Assembly (NCBI GenBank): GCA_963666865.1
Contig: OY763072.1
Coordinates: 2,666,001-2,730,000, forward strand
Reading direction: 5' to 3'
Source: Bin87 sp963666865
GTDB taxonomy: Bacteria; Chloroflexota; Dehalococcoidia; Lucifugimonadales; UBA3495
Length of the DNA: 64,000 bases
Shown in pieces: positions 51,668 through 60,193 of the stretch. Positions within the stretch are counted from its first letter, which is position 1. Every line of letters begins with the position of its first letter. Under the pieces are notes generated by a model. It did no database searches. It saw nothing but the letters and a program-made list of their open reading frames with translations, and was not told the origin of the DNA. Both the position numbers and the translations under genes were made by a program.

Positions 51668-51696
51668 TTGAAAATCCGGCCCGCCTCTGGCAAGAT
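51668..51696 (+). promoter_or_regulatory. Promoter of the PAC2 gene
   Basis: TTGAAA, a 17-base spacer and CAAGAT with an extended TGG upstream. The hexamer ends ten bases before the ATG, so the message would be nearly leaderless, matching the absence of a Shine-Dalgarno. Confidence 0.45.
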
Positions 51697-51705
51697 AAAG
51701 CCACT

Positions 51706-52620
51706 ATGATGATTGGCGCATTTGAAGTGCAGGAACCCTTACCCGAGTTGCGGGATCCCCATGTGTTCGCCATGATCCGTCCCTGGGTGGACGTGGGCAG
51801 CGTGGGTACCCTCACCCTCAATCGGTTGGAACGGTATCTCGGCTCAAGAGAATTGGGCCGGCTGCACCGGCCTGGCGAGTTCTTCGATTTCACCCGCTAC
51901 CGGCCCAGTATGCGCCTGGTGGAGAACGAACGGCGCGTCCGTATCCCCAACAGCATCATCCGGTACGCCACCACCGAAAACGGCCCGGACTACCTCTTCT
52001 TCCACCTGCGTGAACCCCATGCCAACAGCGAAACTTACACGGAATCCATCCTGCAGGTGGTGGAGTCCTTCAATGTCAAACGGTACTGCCGTCTGGGGGC
52101 AATGTACGACGCCGTACCCCACACCCGCCCTCTGCTGGTCACCGGCTCTTTGGGGTCCGTGCCCCAGCTCCGGCCCGTCCCCAACCTGAAGCTCCGGGGC
52201 AGCACCTACCAGGGGCCGACCACGATCATGAACCTGGTGTCCGACGGCATTGAGCGCATGGAGATTGAGGCCATCAACTTCATGGTTCACCTGCCCCAAT
52301 ACGTCCAGTTGGACGAGGATTACAACGGCACCGCCAGGATGATCGAAGTGCTCTCATCAGTGTACTCGGAGATTCCCGCGGACCTGGCGCCGACGCGCCG
52401 TGGTCAAAGGCAGTATCGAGAGCTGAACGCCGCGGTCGAACGCAATTCCGACCTGCAAGGTCTGATCCGCCAGATGGAAGATTACTACGACAGCAACGAA
52501 GCCGAGGCGCCGGTTTCCGATGAGAGCGGCGAGGATTCGGCGGACGCCGTCGCCTTGTCGCCCGAGATCGAACAGTTCCTCAGCGAGCTGGGCGAGGAAT
52601 TCGGCCAACGCGAGGAATAG
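51706..52620 (+). CDS. PAC2-family protein
   Basis: 304 residues of the PAC2 (proteasome assembly chaperone-like, ATP-grasp-associated) family: VFAMIRPWVDVGSVGTLTL, RLHRPGEFFDFTRYRP, VRIPNSIIRYA, DYLFFHLREPHANSETY, RLGAMYDAVPHTRPLLVTG and GPTTIMNLVSDG. Acidic tail. Function in bacteria unknown. Ends just before a strong terminator. Confidence 0.82.
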   Translation: MMIGAFEVQEPLPELRDPHVFAMIRPWVDVGSVGTLTLNRLERYLGSRELGRLHRPGEFFDFTRYRPSMRLVENERRVRIPNSIIRYATTENGPDYLFFHLREPHANSETYTESILQVVESFNVKRYCRLGAMYDAVPHTRPLLVTGSLGSVPQLRPVPNLKLRGSTYQGPTTIMNLVSDGIERMEIEAINFMVHLPQYVQLDEDYNGTARMIEVLSSVYSEIPADLAPTRRGQRQYRELNAAVERNSDLQGLIRQMEDYYDSNEAEAPVSDESGEDSADAVALSPEIEQFLSELGEEFGQREE

Positions 52621-52640
52621 AACCCGCCCTCTGCCAACGT

Positions 52641-52672
52641 ATAAAGCCGGGTCGCATGACCCGGCTTTATTT
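52641..52672. terminator. Intrinsic terminator between PAC2 gene and tRNA
   Basis: Perfect 13-bp stem (ATAAAGCCGGGTC / GACCCGGCTTTAT) with loop GCAT, followed by TT. Because the stem begins ATAAA it also gives a U-rich end on the other strand, so it may serve both the PAC2 gene and the opposing tRNA. Confidence 0.8.
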
Positions 52673-52690
52673 GGCGCTCAAACGTGATTA

Positions 52691-52765
52691 TGGTGGCGAC
52701 GGATGGATTCGAACCAACGACCTAGCGCTTATGAAGCGCCCGCTCTGCCACTGAGCTACGTCGCC
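52691..52765 (-). tRNA. tRNA-Met (CAT anticodon)
   Basis: 75 bases with the CCA encoded. Acceptor GGCGACG/CGTCGCC, D arm GCTC...GAGC, anticodon stem GGCGC/GCGCT with loop TTCATAA, T loop TTCGAAT. The anticodon stem lacks the three G-C pairs of an initiator, so it is elongator Met, or tRNA-Ile2 if its C34 is lysidine-modified. One T-T mismatch is seen in the T stem. Confidence 0.9.
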
Positions 52766-52811
52766 CACCGCACGGCCACGGCCAGACGCCGACGCTACCG
52801 CGCTCAAGAAT

Positions 52812-52841
52812 ATGGTAAGGGCCGTACCATTGGGTTGTCAA
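52812..52841 (-). promoter_or_regulatory. Promoter of the tRNA gene
   Basis: Minus strand TTGACA (52841-52836), 18-base spacer and TACCAT (52817-52812), about 47 bases before the tRNA 5' end. Confidence 0.55.
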
Positions 52842-52848
52842 TTGGGTA

Positions 52849-53217
52849 ATGGCTACTTCCGACGCTCAAGATCCCCAGACCGTGCTGGCGGATGTCGCCG
52901 TTCAAATGGAGTCTTTGGTCGTCCTCCTGTGCCGCCAATTGGATCCGTTCCCGGCCTTCCTTGGCATGACCACTATCCAGGCGATAGAACTTGATCCCAT
53001 CCCGACGCCCAACCCCGACCTGGGTTGCGTCGTCCTCACGCCCGACGGCGCGATAGCCGAACTGGACGTAACCGCTATACCGGGGATCGTTGGTGTCCTG
53101 GAAGTTGACCAGGTGGAGCAGTTCACGCCTCTCGACCTGACTACCAGCGAATATCTGGTTTACCTCACCGAAGCCATCCGGGTCCTGACGGCCGAACTGG
53201 GCAATCGCGGCGGTTAG
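52849..53217 (+). CDS. Unknown protein (122 aa), convergent with moaC
   Basis: Not recognised. Helical ends (TVLADVAVQMESLVVLLCRQL; YLVYLTEAIRVLTAELG) around a strand-rich middle (IELDPIPTPNPDLGCVVLTPDG). No membrane segment. GGGTA precedes the ATG. Its stop overlaps the moaC stop by four bases. Confidence 0.6.
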   Translation: MATSDAQDPQTVLADVAVQMESLVVLLCRQLDPFPAFLGMTTIQAIELDPIPTPNPDLGCVVLTPDGAIAELDVTAIPGIVGVLEVDQVEQFTPLDLTTSEYLVYLTEAIRVLTAELGNRGG

Positions 53218-53723
53218 CCGTCGGTGAGGTCAACGTCGCCGGACTGCCCGCCAGTCTTGCGCTGCAGCCGGATTCCGTCAATGCGTACCCCTCGATCCAC
53301 CGCCTTGCACATATCGTAAACCGTCAACGCGGCCACCGACACTGCAGTTAACGCTTCCATCTCCACACCGGTCTTGCCCGACGTAGTCGCCGTGGCCGTG
53401 ACGCAGATCCGGCTCTCCGGTTCATCCAGCGTCAACTCCACATCCACTTTGTTCAAAGGGAGCGGATGGCACAGCGGGATCAATTCCGCCGTCCGTTTCG
53501 CCCCCATGATGCCGGCTAGCTGGGCGATAGTGAGCACGTCCCCTTTCTTCATCAGCCCGTCGCGAATGAGGGCCAGGGTTTCCGGCTGCATCACCACGTA
53601 ACCACCGGCCTGTGCGAACCGGTCGGTAACCGGTTTCCAGCCCACGTCAACCATGCGGGCGCTGCCGTCCTCGGCCAGGTGGGTCAGGCGGTCAGCCGGT
53701 TTGTTCGCGTTTTCGGTGGTCAT
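53214..53723 (-). CDS. moaC: Cyclic pyranopterin monophosphate synthase MoaC
   Basis: Second step of molybdenum cofactor synthesis. 169 residues: ARMVDVGWKPVTDRFAQA, KGDVLTIAQLAGIMGAKRT, LIPLCHPLPLNKVDVEL, TSGKTGVEMEALTAVSVAALTVYDMCKAVDR. It lies 12 bases after moaA and is likely co-transcribed. Confidence 0.96.
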   Translation of the reverse strand: MTTENANKPADRLTHLAEDGSARMVDVGWKPVTDRFAQAGGYVVMQPETLALIRDGLMKKGDVLTIAQLAGIMGAKRTAELIPLCHPLPLNKVDVELTLDEPESRICVTATATTSGKTGVEMEALTAVSVAALTVYDMCKAVDRGVRIDGIRLQRKTGGQSGDVDLTDG

Positions 53724-53735
53724 GTGGGCCTCCCG

Positions 53736-54752
53736 CTAACCGCCAATGTGGTACATCTCGACTTTCGGACGGGCGTTGTCTTGCGATTCCGTGTTCTCGG
53801 TCCGTTCTTCGGAATAACGGTCCCGCCGCACCCTCCACATACCCGCGATGATGCTGGCCAATTCCTCATCGTCAGCCCCATCCCGCATCGGCCCGCGCAG
53901 GTCAACGCCATCCGTGGCGAATAAACAGGTGTATATTTTTCCGTCCGTGGCGAGTCTGGCTCGCGTGCAGTCGGCGCAGAAGGGTTGCGTAACCGAGGCG
54001 ATCACGCCGATCTCCCCCTCGCCGTCCTGGTACCGCCAGCGATTCGCCACCTCGCCAACGTAATTGGGTTCTGCCGGCTCCAGGCCTAGCTCCGCGTCGA
54101 TCATGCCGACGATTTCGGCGGCGGACACCACCTGGTCCAGTTTCCAACCGTTGCGATTGCCCACGTCCATGTATTCGATGAATCGGACGATATGCCCGGT
54201 GCCTTTGAAATGACGCGCCAGGTCCACGATGGTGTGGTCGTTCACGCCCTTCTGGACTACGGCGTTGATTTTGACCGGCGCCAAACCGGCGGCGGCGGCC
54301 CGGTTGATGCCGTCCAGCACCCGGCGCGTGCCGAAACCCCGCCCGTTCATCTGCTTGAACACCGCGTCGTCCAGCGAATCCAGGCTGACGGTGATGCGGT
54401 GCAGACCGGCTTCCGCCAGTTGGCTCGCCTGCTGTGCCAGCAGATAGCCATTGGTAGTCAGGGTAATATCGTCAGCGCCGGGAATCTCCGAGAGTTGGCT
54501 GATCAGGTTGGGGAGATCAACCCGCAGCAGCGGCTCCCCGCCGGTGATGCGCAGTTTATTCACTCCGGCGGTGACGAATAATCCGGCCAGACGAGCGATT
54601 TCCTCGAAAGTCAGTATCTCGTCCTTGGGCAGGAACTCATACGCCTCGCCGAATATTTCGGCCGGCATACAGTAAGGGCACCGAAAATTGCAACGGTCAG
54701 TGACCGAGATTCGCAAGTCTCGCAGCGGACGGCCAAATAAGTCGGTAATCAT
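53736..54752 (-). CDS. moaA: GTP 3',8-cyclase MoaA
   Basis: Radical-SAM enzyme starting molybdenum cofactor synthesis. 338 residues: LRISVTDRCNFRCPYCMP with the CxxxCxxC AdoMet cluster, NKLRITGGEPLLR, ITLTTNG, and the C-terminal cluster FCADCTRARLATDGKIYTCLF. It ends MYHIGG, keeping the conserved Gly-Gly tail. Between them a disordered Arg/Glu stretch is unusual (DRYSEERTENTES). Upstream of moaC. Confidence 0.96.
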   Translation of the reverse strand: MITDLFGRPLRDLRISVTDRCNFRCPYCMPAEIFGEAYEFLPKDEILTFEEIARLAGLFVTAGVNKLRITGGEPLLRVDLPNLISQLSEIPGADDITLTTNGYLLAQQASQLAEAGLHRITVSLDSLDDAVFKQMNGRGFGTRRVLDGINRAAAAGLAPVKINAVVQKGVNDHTIVDLARHFKGTGHIVRFIEYMDVGNRNGWKLDQVVSAAEIVGMIDAELGLEPAEPNYVGEVANRWRYQDGEGEIGVIASVTQPFCADCTRARLATDGKIYTCLFATDGVDLRGPMRDGADDEELASIIAGMWRVRRDRYSEERTENTESQDNARPKVEMYHIGG

Positions 54753-54764
54753 AACATCGTCAAC

Positions 54765-54873
54765 CCGTCATTCCCGCTTTCTTCCCGTCATTCCAGCGAA
54801 AGTCGCGGATGCGCCTTTGGAGTGCCGGAATCCAGAAAATTCTATTGGCTTCCGGTTTTCACCGGAGAGACGC
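54765..54873. repeat. REP-like repeat overlapping the 3' end of rdgB
   Basis: Two GTCATTCC(C/A)GC... starts, then GTGCCGGAATCCAG and GGCTTCCGG...CCGGAGAGACG, a degenerate version of the inverted repeat at 37344-37408. Its right part encodes the last ten or so residues of RdgB. Confidence 0.65.
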
Positions 54874-55474
54874 CCAGTTGGTTGAGGAATCGCCTGGCTT
54901 TCCGGGCCGCGTCGGCGCGGTGGCTGATGCGGTTCTTGTCTTCCAGTGGTAGTTCCGCGATGGTCTTGGAGTAGGACGGCAGGTAGAACACCGGATCGTA
55001 GCCGAACCCGTGCTCGCCCTTCGGTTCGTATTGTACCATCCCGGCAATCGAGCCGACGACAGTGGACAGCACCTGACCGCCGGGCCCAGCAATGGCGGTG
55101 AAACATCGGAACCGGGCAATCCGTCGCTCCCAGGGCACGCCCTTGAGGTTGCTAAGGAGCAGTTCTACCCGGTCTCCGTCTGACGCGCAAGCGTCGCCGC
55201 CGTAGCGGGCCGAATACACTCCCGGCGCGCCGCCCAGCGCATGGACCTCAAGCCCCGAATCGTCCGAGATTGTCAGGCAACCCGACAACCGGGCGTACTC
55301 GCTGGCCTTGAGGTGCGCGTTGGCCCGAAACGTGTCGCCGGTCTCCTCAACCTCATCCGCCACGCCGGCGTCGTCCAGAGAAATCAGGGACCCGGGCCAG
55401 TCGGAAAGCAGCTCCCGGTATTCGCGCATCTTGCCGGGGTTTCGCGTCGCCACCAGGAGAACCGGAACGGACAT
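54842..55474 (-). CDS. rdgB: Non-canonical purine NTP pyrophosphatase RdgB/HAM1
   Basis: Hydrolyses dITP/XTP to keep damaged purines from DNA. 210 residues: VLLVATRNPGKMREYRELL, ETGDTFRANAHLKASEYAR, TISDDSGLEVHALGGAPGVYSARYGG, EHGFGYDPVFYLPSYSKTIAELPLEDKNRISHRADA. The last residues (GVSPVKTGSQ) are encoded by an intergenic repeat. The start at MSVPVLL was chosen for the conserved N-terminus. Confidence 0.95.
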   Translation of the reverse strand: MSVPVLLVATRNPGKMREYRELLSDWPGSLISLDDAGVADEVEETGDTFRANAHLKASEYARLSGCLTISDDSGLEVHALGGAPGVYSARYGGDACASDGDRVELLLSNLKGVPWERRIARFRCFTAIAGPGGQVLSTVVGSIAGMVQYEPKGEHGFGYDPVFYLPSYSKTIAELPLEDKNRISHRADAARKARRFLNQLGVSPVKTGSQ

Positions 55475-55476
55475 AA

Positions 55477-56709
55477 CTAAATCACGCCCTCCGCCGCCAG
55501 GGTTTCCAGGTCGCTGTTGTTCAGGCCCAGCCAACCGCCGTAAATTGCGGCGTTGTGCTGGCCCACCGTGGGCCCCATGTGCCGCAGTTCGCCGGGTGTG
55601 TCGCTGAATTTGGGCACCAGCCCCAGCATTATGGTATGTCCCAGCTCAGGGTCGTCCATCTCGATGATGTCTTCGCGCGATTGGTAGTGCGGATCGGCGA
55701 TAATATCGGCGCTGTTATAAACAGGACCAACCACGCCGCCGGCGGGTATGAGCTCGTCCATCACCGCATCGGTGTGGCGACCGCCCAGCCACTCTTGCAA
55801 GATTTCGTTGAGGGCGTCTTTGTGTTGCAGACGGGCCGCGTTGTTGGTAAAACGCGGATCGTCCAGCAAGTCTGCGAGGCCCATAGCCCGCGCCAGTCCC
55901 TCCCAAGTATTCTGCGACGTGGCGGAGAGTCCCAGCCAACGCTCATCGCCGGTGCGAAACAGGCTGCGCGGCGCGGCGTCGGGGAAATCGTTGCCCACCC
56001 GTTCCCTGATTTCTCCCAAACGGTCGTAGATCGTGAGATGAGGAATGCAGAGCCGAAACAGCGGCTCGAAGAGGCTGAGGTCAACCACCTGCCCGGCCCC
56101 GGGCTGACCGTCGCGTCGGTCAGCGTCCCGCCGGTAAATCGCCATCATCCCGGCCATCGCCCCGAACACCCCGGCAATCTCGTCGGCCAGCGGCACCGGC
56201 GGCAGGTTCGGCGGAGTGTCCGGGAACCCCGTCATGCCGATGTACCCGCTCATGCACTCGGCGATGGTCCCGAAGCCGGGGCGGTCTTTGTAAGGCCCGG
56301 TCTGCCCGAACCCGGAGAACCGCAGGATGACCAATCCGGGGTTCACATCGGCGCTGTGCAGATCCGCCGGCCCCAATCCCCAGCGTTCCAACGTGCCGGG
56401 CCGGAAGCCCTCGATCAGCACATCCGCCTGCCTTGCCAGGTCCTTGAGCAATCGCTGTCCCCGAGCGTCGGCCATGTTCAGCGTGATGGACTGCTTGTTG
56501 CGCGAATGGACTTTCCACCACAGTGAAACGCCGTTGTAGAACGGTCCCCAGTTGCGCAATGGATCACCGGCGCCGGGCCGTTCCACCTTGACCACTTCCG
56601 CCCCGAAGTCGGCCATCAATGACGACGCGGTGCCGCCGGCAACGATGATGGATAGATCCAGCACGCGCAAACCGGCCAGCGGCCCGGAGGAGTTGTTAGG
56701 AGAGTTCAC
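55477..56709 (-). CDS. Class III CoA-transferase (CaiB/BaiF family)
   Basis: 410 residues. LAGLRVLDLSIIVAGGTASSLMADFGAEVVKVERPGAGDPLR (in two segments), VHSRNKQSITLNMADARG, ADVLIEGFRPGTLERWGLG, LRFSGFGQTGPYKDRPGFGTIAE and the interlocking-dimer C-terminal half with RFTNNAARLQHKDALNEIL. Moves CoA between acids (formyl-CoA:oxalate, carnitine, bile acid types); substrate not assignable. Upstream of rdgB by three bases. Confidence 0.92.
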   Translation of the reverse strand: MNSPNNSSGPLAGLRVLDLSIIVAGGTASSLMADFGAEVVKVERPGAGDPLRNWGPFYNGVSLWWKVHSRNKQSITLNMADARGQRLLKDLARQADVLIEGFRPGTLERWGLGPADLHSADVNPGLVILRFSGFGQTGPYKDRPGFGTIAECMSGYIGMTGFPDTPPNLPPVPLADEIAGVFGAMAGMMAIYRRDADRRDGQPGAGQVVDLSLFEPLFRLCIPHLTIYDRLGEIRERVGNDFPDAAPRSLFRTGDERWLGLSATSQNTWEGLARAMGLADLLDDPRFTNNAARLQHKDALNEILQEWLGGRHTDAVMDELIPAGGVVGPVYNSADIIADPHYQSREDIIEMDDPELGHTIMLGLVPKFSDTPGELRHMGPTVGQHNAAIYGGWLGLNNSDLETLAAEGVI

Positions 56710-56757
56710 AATATCAGTCCGCGCATCGACGTTTTTTACAACGGCACAAGGGCGATA

Positions 56758-57636
56758 TTACGTCTCCGCTCCGCAGGCGTCAAACCAGGACAACGCGGCC
56801 TCAAGCACATCCTCCGGGTATTCCATGGGCAGGAAGTGGCTGCCTTTCCCCATCGCTTTCACCCGCGAACCGGCCACCGACTTCTGAAATTGCCTGACGC
56901 CAGCATCGTCCAACCGCTGGCATCCGGGATAATCGGCTAACAGCAGGAGCCACTCGCCCGCCAATCCGCGCAGGTAGTTCTCAACCGTCAGATCGTCGCG
57001 CATTCCGTAAAACGTGGCTTCCGTTTCCGGGTGGCATTTCAACTCCGCGCGACCATCGGCCAGCATTTTGGTGCCGCCAGTGATGAATTCTTTAAATGGT
57101 TCGTCCTCCCAATCTTTGAAGGCGGCTCGGGTTCGATAGGCTTCGAACATCGCTTCGCGGGATTCCCAGACCGAGCGCTTCATGCGGGTGCGCTCAGCGC
57201 GTCGATTGAGGTCTTGGGTAGCCGTCGTGGGCGCGTCATTGCTGATCCGGGTTTCCACCAACGCCACCGGGCCAAACACATCCGGCCGGATATTGGCGGC
57301 GATAATGGTCGCCAGTCCGCCGGACGAGTGGCCCACCACTCGCGGCCGCTCCAACTCCATAGTCTCGACGATGGCTGCAATATCCTCGCCGGCGTACTCA
57401 AAGCTGTATCCCTTGTCCGATTTGTCAGTGTCCCCGTGTCCCCGCTGGTCGAAAGCCAACACTCGGTAACGCTGGGCCAGCCCCCGCGCCATGGGTTTCC
57501 AGGGCCAGGCGCACAAGCCGGTGGCGTGAAGCATCAGCAGCGGCGGGTTGCCCGCATCGCCCCACTCCAGATAGTGGTGGCGGATGCCGTTGGCGTGGAT
57601 GTGATGGCTGGTCCAGTCGCTGGAGTTGGAGGGCAT
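56758..57636 (-). CDS. Alpha/beta hydrolase
   Basis: 292 residues. YLEWGDAGNPPLLMLHATG (oxyanion loop), YRVLAFDQRGHGDTDKSD, VVGHSSGGLATIIAAN with the nucleophile in GHSSG, and a C-terminal MGKGSHFLPMEYP with the catalytic His. Resembles esterase/epoxide hydrolase-like enzymes. Substrate unknown. Confidence 0.87.
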   Translation of the reverse strand: MPSNSSDWTSHHIHANGIRHHYLEWGDAGNPPLLMLHATGLCAWPWKPMARGLAQRYRVLAFDQRGHGDTDKSDKGYSFEYAGEDIAAIVETMELERPRVVGHSSGGLATIIAANIRPDVFGPVALVETRISNDAPTTATQDLNRRAERTRMKRSVWESREAMFEAYRTRAAFKDWEDEPFKEFITGGTKMLADGRAELKCHPETEATFYGMRDDLTVENYLRGLAGEWLLLLADYPGCQRLDDAGVRQFQKSVAGSRVKAMGKGSHFLPMEYPEDVLEAALSWFDACGAET

Positions 57637-57654
57637 GGTAAGGCGATCACCCCG

Positions 57655-58074
57655 CTAATTGCTTATCAAGTCGATGCGGTCGCCATAGCGACGAAAATCC
57701 GCTACGTTGAAGGTGAGCAGGCGACGCTCACCGTAGGCTAGCATGGTGGCGACGATGTTGGCATCGTGAATTTGTCGGCCGCCTACCTGAACCTCGCCGA
57801 AAAGTTTTACCAACTCCTCAGTTATACGGGGGCCGTCCTCGAGTATCTCGAACGTGCTAAGTAACCAGTTCAAATCGTTGAGCGCATCATCCCGCGTAAA
57901 AGGGATTGACCAAACAGGCCGGGTGACGACGGACAGGTACTCACGTATGATCTGACGACTGATGCGCGTTGGCTCCGGGTCGTTGAGCGCACGTTCCAGC
58001 GCTGGCCGGGCGATGTCGTGGTGTTGGGCCTCGATAATCCGGGAGTTCACGAGGACATTGGTGTCAACAAACAT
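57655..58074 (-). CDS. PIN-domain protein, VapC-like
   Basis: 139 residues: MFVDTNVLVNSRI (first Asp), SRQIIREYLSVVTRP (Glu), GGRQIHDANIVATMLAYG (Asp), LLTFNVADFRRYG (Asp). The complete VapC-type acidic quartet suggests a functional RNase. Its start is seven bases after the DUF7662 protein stop. Confidence 0.82.
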   Translation of the reverse strand: MFVDTNVLVNSRIIEAQHHDIARPALERALNDPEPTRISRQIIREYLSVVTRPVWSIPFTRDDALNDLNWLLSTFEILEDGPRITEELVKLFGEVQVGGRQIHDANIVATMLAYGERRLLTFNVADFRRYGDRIDLISN

Positions 58075-58081
58075 CGTAGCA

Positions 58082-58483
58082 TCAAATCCTGTCTTCGTAG
58101 AGGTCTTCCCGCCTGAGGCTCAATCCTTCCGGCCACTTGCCCACGCTGCGAGCAGGCCAGACATCATCAAGGTTAAATTGACGGGTGGTCCGCGGTTTGC
58201 GTCGGAACATTAGCGTTTCGGCCTCCATATCAACATTGGCCGTTTCCCAGCCGGCTACGCTCCAGGCAATGGTCTGGGTGTGTCCGTTGCCACTGCTCTG
58301 ATTAGCCCACCAGGGTCGGTGCAGACGGGCTGAAGCGGGTAGGTCGAACCCGATTATCGACTCGATTTCGGCGAAGGAAGTAACCCAATCGGAGACGCTG
58401 AGACTGGATAAATGTTCGTACAGCCTCCGGTACTTGCCCCGGGCGGCCATTTCTCGGTATCGCCGTTCTCGATCTATAGCCAT
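58082..58483 (-). CDS. DUF7662-like protein, partner of the PIN gene
   Basis: 133 residues. KYRRLYEHLSSLSVSDWVTSFAEIESIIGFDLPASARLHRPWWANQS (in segments), TIAWSVAGWETANVDME, ETLMFRR: the pattern of DUF7662 proteins (KY.L..YL.....D.V..TFAEIE.I.GF.LP.SAR..R.WWAN). Likely the antitoxin-like or regulatory partner of the PIN gene. ATG 58483 was chosen because the promoter's predicted start is near 58514; a GTG at 58516 would be at that point. Confidence 0.75.
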   Translation of the reverse strand: MAIDRERRYREMAARGKYRRLYEHLSSLSVSDWVTSFAEIESIIGFDLPASARLHRPWWANQSSGNGHTQTIAWSVAGWETANVDMEAETLMFRRKPRTTRQFNLDDVWPARSVGKWPEGLSLRREDLYEDRI

Positions 58484-58520
58484 GGCTGAATTTGACTCCT
58501 CATAGGTGTAACTCACTAAT

Positions 58521-58549
58521 ATTATAGTTAGTTAGCATCCGATACGCAA
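58521..58549 (-). promoter_or_regulatory. Promoter of the DUF7662-PIN pair
   Basis: Minus strand TTGCGT (58549-58544), 17-base spacer and a perfect TATAAT (58526-58521). Divergent from the nuo promoter. Confidence 0.65.
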
Positions 58550-58629
58550 GCGATCAAATGCTCTTGCAGAGACCGTCGGATTGACCGCTGCCGTATGAAA
58601 AATTGCGGATGTCTGTCTAATTGCAGTTA

Positions 58630-58638
58630 TGCTATAAT
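58630..58638 (+). promoter_or_regulatory. Extended -10 promoter of the nuo operon
   Basis: TGCTATAAT about 55 bases before the nuoA ATG; identical to the element at 38863-38871. No clear -35. Confidence 0.55.
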
Positions 58639-58693
58639 GCCGCCGCCAATCCACCCAGACGCTTCCGCAACGTCTGTCGGGCTCGCCGCTACT

Positions 58694-59080
58694 ATGCTTG
58701 ACGACTATTTCGGCCAGTACGGTCTCATCGCTATCTTCCTGGCGCTGTCCATCGTAGTGCCGTGCAGTATGCTGCTGGCCTCTTTCAGCCTGTCCAAGTT
58801 CGGCATCCGTCCGGCCCGGCCCGACCCGGTAAAACACGACACCTACGAGTGCGGCGTGCAGACCATCGGCGGCACCTGGAACCGCTTCCAGTTCCGCTAC
58901 TATATGTTCGCCATCCTGTTCGTCATATTCGACGTGGAAGTGGTGTTTCTGTACCCGTGGGCAACCAAGTTCCTGACCCTGGAATTGTTCGCATTGATTG
59001 AAATGGCGGTGTTCGTGGGCATCCTGCTGCTTGCCTGGGCCTATGCCTGGCGCAAGCGTGACCTGGAATGGCAAGGATAG
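58694..59080 (+). CDS. nuoA: NADH-quinone oxidoreductase subunit A
   Basis: 128-residue membrane subunit of complex I, three transmembrane helices. YECGVQTIGGTWNRFQFRYYMFAILFVIFDVEVVFLYPWA (conserved YECG...FDVE...PWA) is diagnostic. First gene of the operon. No good Shine-Dalgarno is seen. Confidence 0.93.
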   Translation: MLDDYFGQYGLIAIFLALSIVVPCSMLLASFSLSKFGIRPARPDPVKHDTYECGVQTIGGTWNRFQFRYYMFAILFVIFDVEVVFLYPWATKFLTLELFALIEMAVFVGILLLAWAYAWRKRDLEWQG

Positions 59081-59085
59081 GCGCA

Positions 59086-59718
59086 ATGGTTGAATCGACC
59101 CACTTCACCCTGCCTACTGTCGGCGGGCCTCTGCATAACCGCACCTGGGATATTGACCGCTCGGAAGGGCAAATGGTCAACGAGCTCATCGCCGCGTCCC
59201 AGTCCCCCATTGAGGTTCCGGCCATCGAAGTGCCCGACGACCTGAAGCGGAACCTGATGGTCACCTCCGTGGACGCGCTGGTTAACTGGAGCCGCAAGTC
59301 CGCGCTGTGGCCGGTGTCCTTCGGTCTGGCCTGCTGCGCGTTTGAAATGATGGCGACTGCCATGGGCCGGTTTGATATATCCCGCTTTGGGATGGAGGTG
59401 TTCCGCGCCTCTCCTCGACAGGCCGACCTGATGATCGTCGCCGGCACCGTAACATGGAAGATGGCCCCGCCTATCAAGCGTATCTACGAGCAGATGGCCG
59501 AACCCCGCTGGGTGATTTCCATGGGAGTATGCGCCACCAGCGGCGGCCCATACTTCGGTTCCTACAGCGTGGTCCCCGGCGTGGACCACGTCATTCCGGT
59601 CGATGTGTACGTGCCGGGTTGCCCGCCCCGGCCCGACGCCCTACTGTACGGCATCATGGAACTCCACGAAAAAATAAAGAAATACCGCAACCTGGGCACG
59701 GAGAGTTTCAAGCCGTGA
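59086..59718 (+). CDS. nuoB: NADH-quinone oxidoreductase subunit B
   Basis: Carries cluster N2. 210 residues: SFGLACCAFEMMA (tandem Cys), SMGVCATSGGPY, PVDVYVPGCPPRPDALLYGI, the four Cys ligands. AAGGA precedes the chosen ATG; an earlier in-frame ATG overlaps nuoA. The N-terminus has an extra ~40 residues before the core. Confidence 0.95.
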   Translation: MVESTHFTLPTVGGPLHNRTWDIDRSEGQMVNELIAASQSPIEVPAIEVPDDLKRNLMVTSVDALVNWSRKSALWPVSFGLACCAFEMMATAMGRFDISRFGMEVFRASPRQADLMIVAGTVTWKMAPPIKRIYEQMAEPRWVISMGVCATSGGPYFGSYSVVPGVDHVIPVDVYVPGCPPRPDALLYGIMELHEKIKKYRNLGTESFKP

Positions 59719-60158
59719 CGCTTACAGCCTTGTCCGGCGAAACGTTGGCCCAGCGCTTGCAGGAAGCCGCGCCAAACGCGGTTGTAAGTTGGGACGAAGC
59801 AGCAGTTTGGGTAGAACCCTCCGCGTTGGCGTCCGCCGGCGCCGCGTTGCGCGACGACCCGGATCTGGACTTCAAGTTCCTCAACGCCATCAGCGCCATC
59901 GACTTCGTAGAGTATTTCGAGCTCGTCTATCATCTGACCTCCTTTGCCAAACTGCACACCGGGGTTGTTCGCAGCCGGATCTATGGCCGTGCGGAACCGG
60001 CCGCCGCCTCCGTGGTGGGAGTCTGGAAAGGCGCCGACTTCCAGGAAAGGGAAATCTGGGACCTGATGGGCGTGCGCTTCAACGGCCACCCCAACATGAA
60101 ACGCATCATGCTATGGGAAGGCTTCGACGGCCATCCCCTACGCAAGGACTTCCTCTAA
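59715..60158 (+). CDS. nuoC: NADH-quinone oxidoreductase subunit C
   Basis: 147 residues, 30-kDa subunit. YFELVYHLTSFAKLHTGVVRSRI, SVVGVWKGADFQEREIWDLMGVRFNGHPNMKRIMLWEGFDGHPLRKDF (in segments) is the signature. GTG start overlaps the nuoB stop (GTGA). Confidence 0.93.
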   Translation: MTLTALSGETLAQRLQEAAPNAVVSWDEAAVWVEPSALASAGAALRDDPDLDFKFLNAISAIDFVEYFELVYHLTSFAKLHTGVVRSRIYGRAEPAAASVVGVWKGADFQEREIWDLMGVRFNGHPNMKRIMLWEGFDGHPLRKDFL

Positions 60159-60193
60159 ACCCGTAACAACGGGATTCTCCGAGCCGTCAAACC

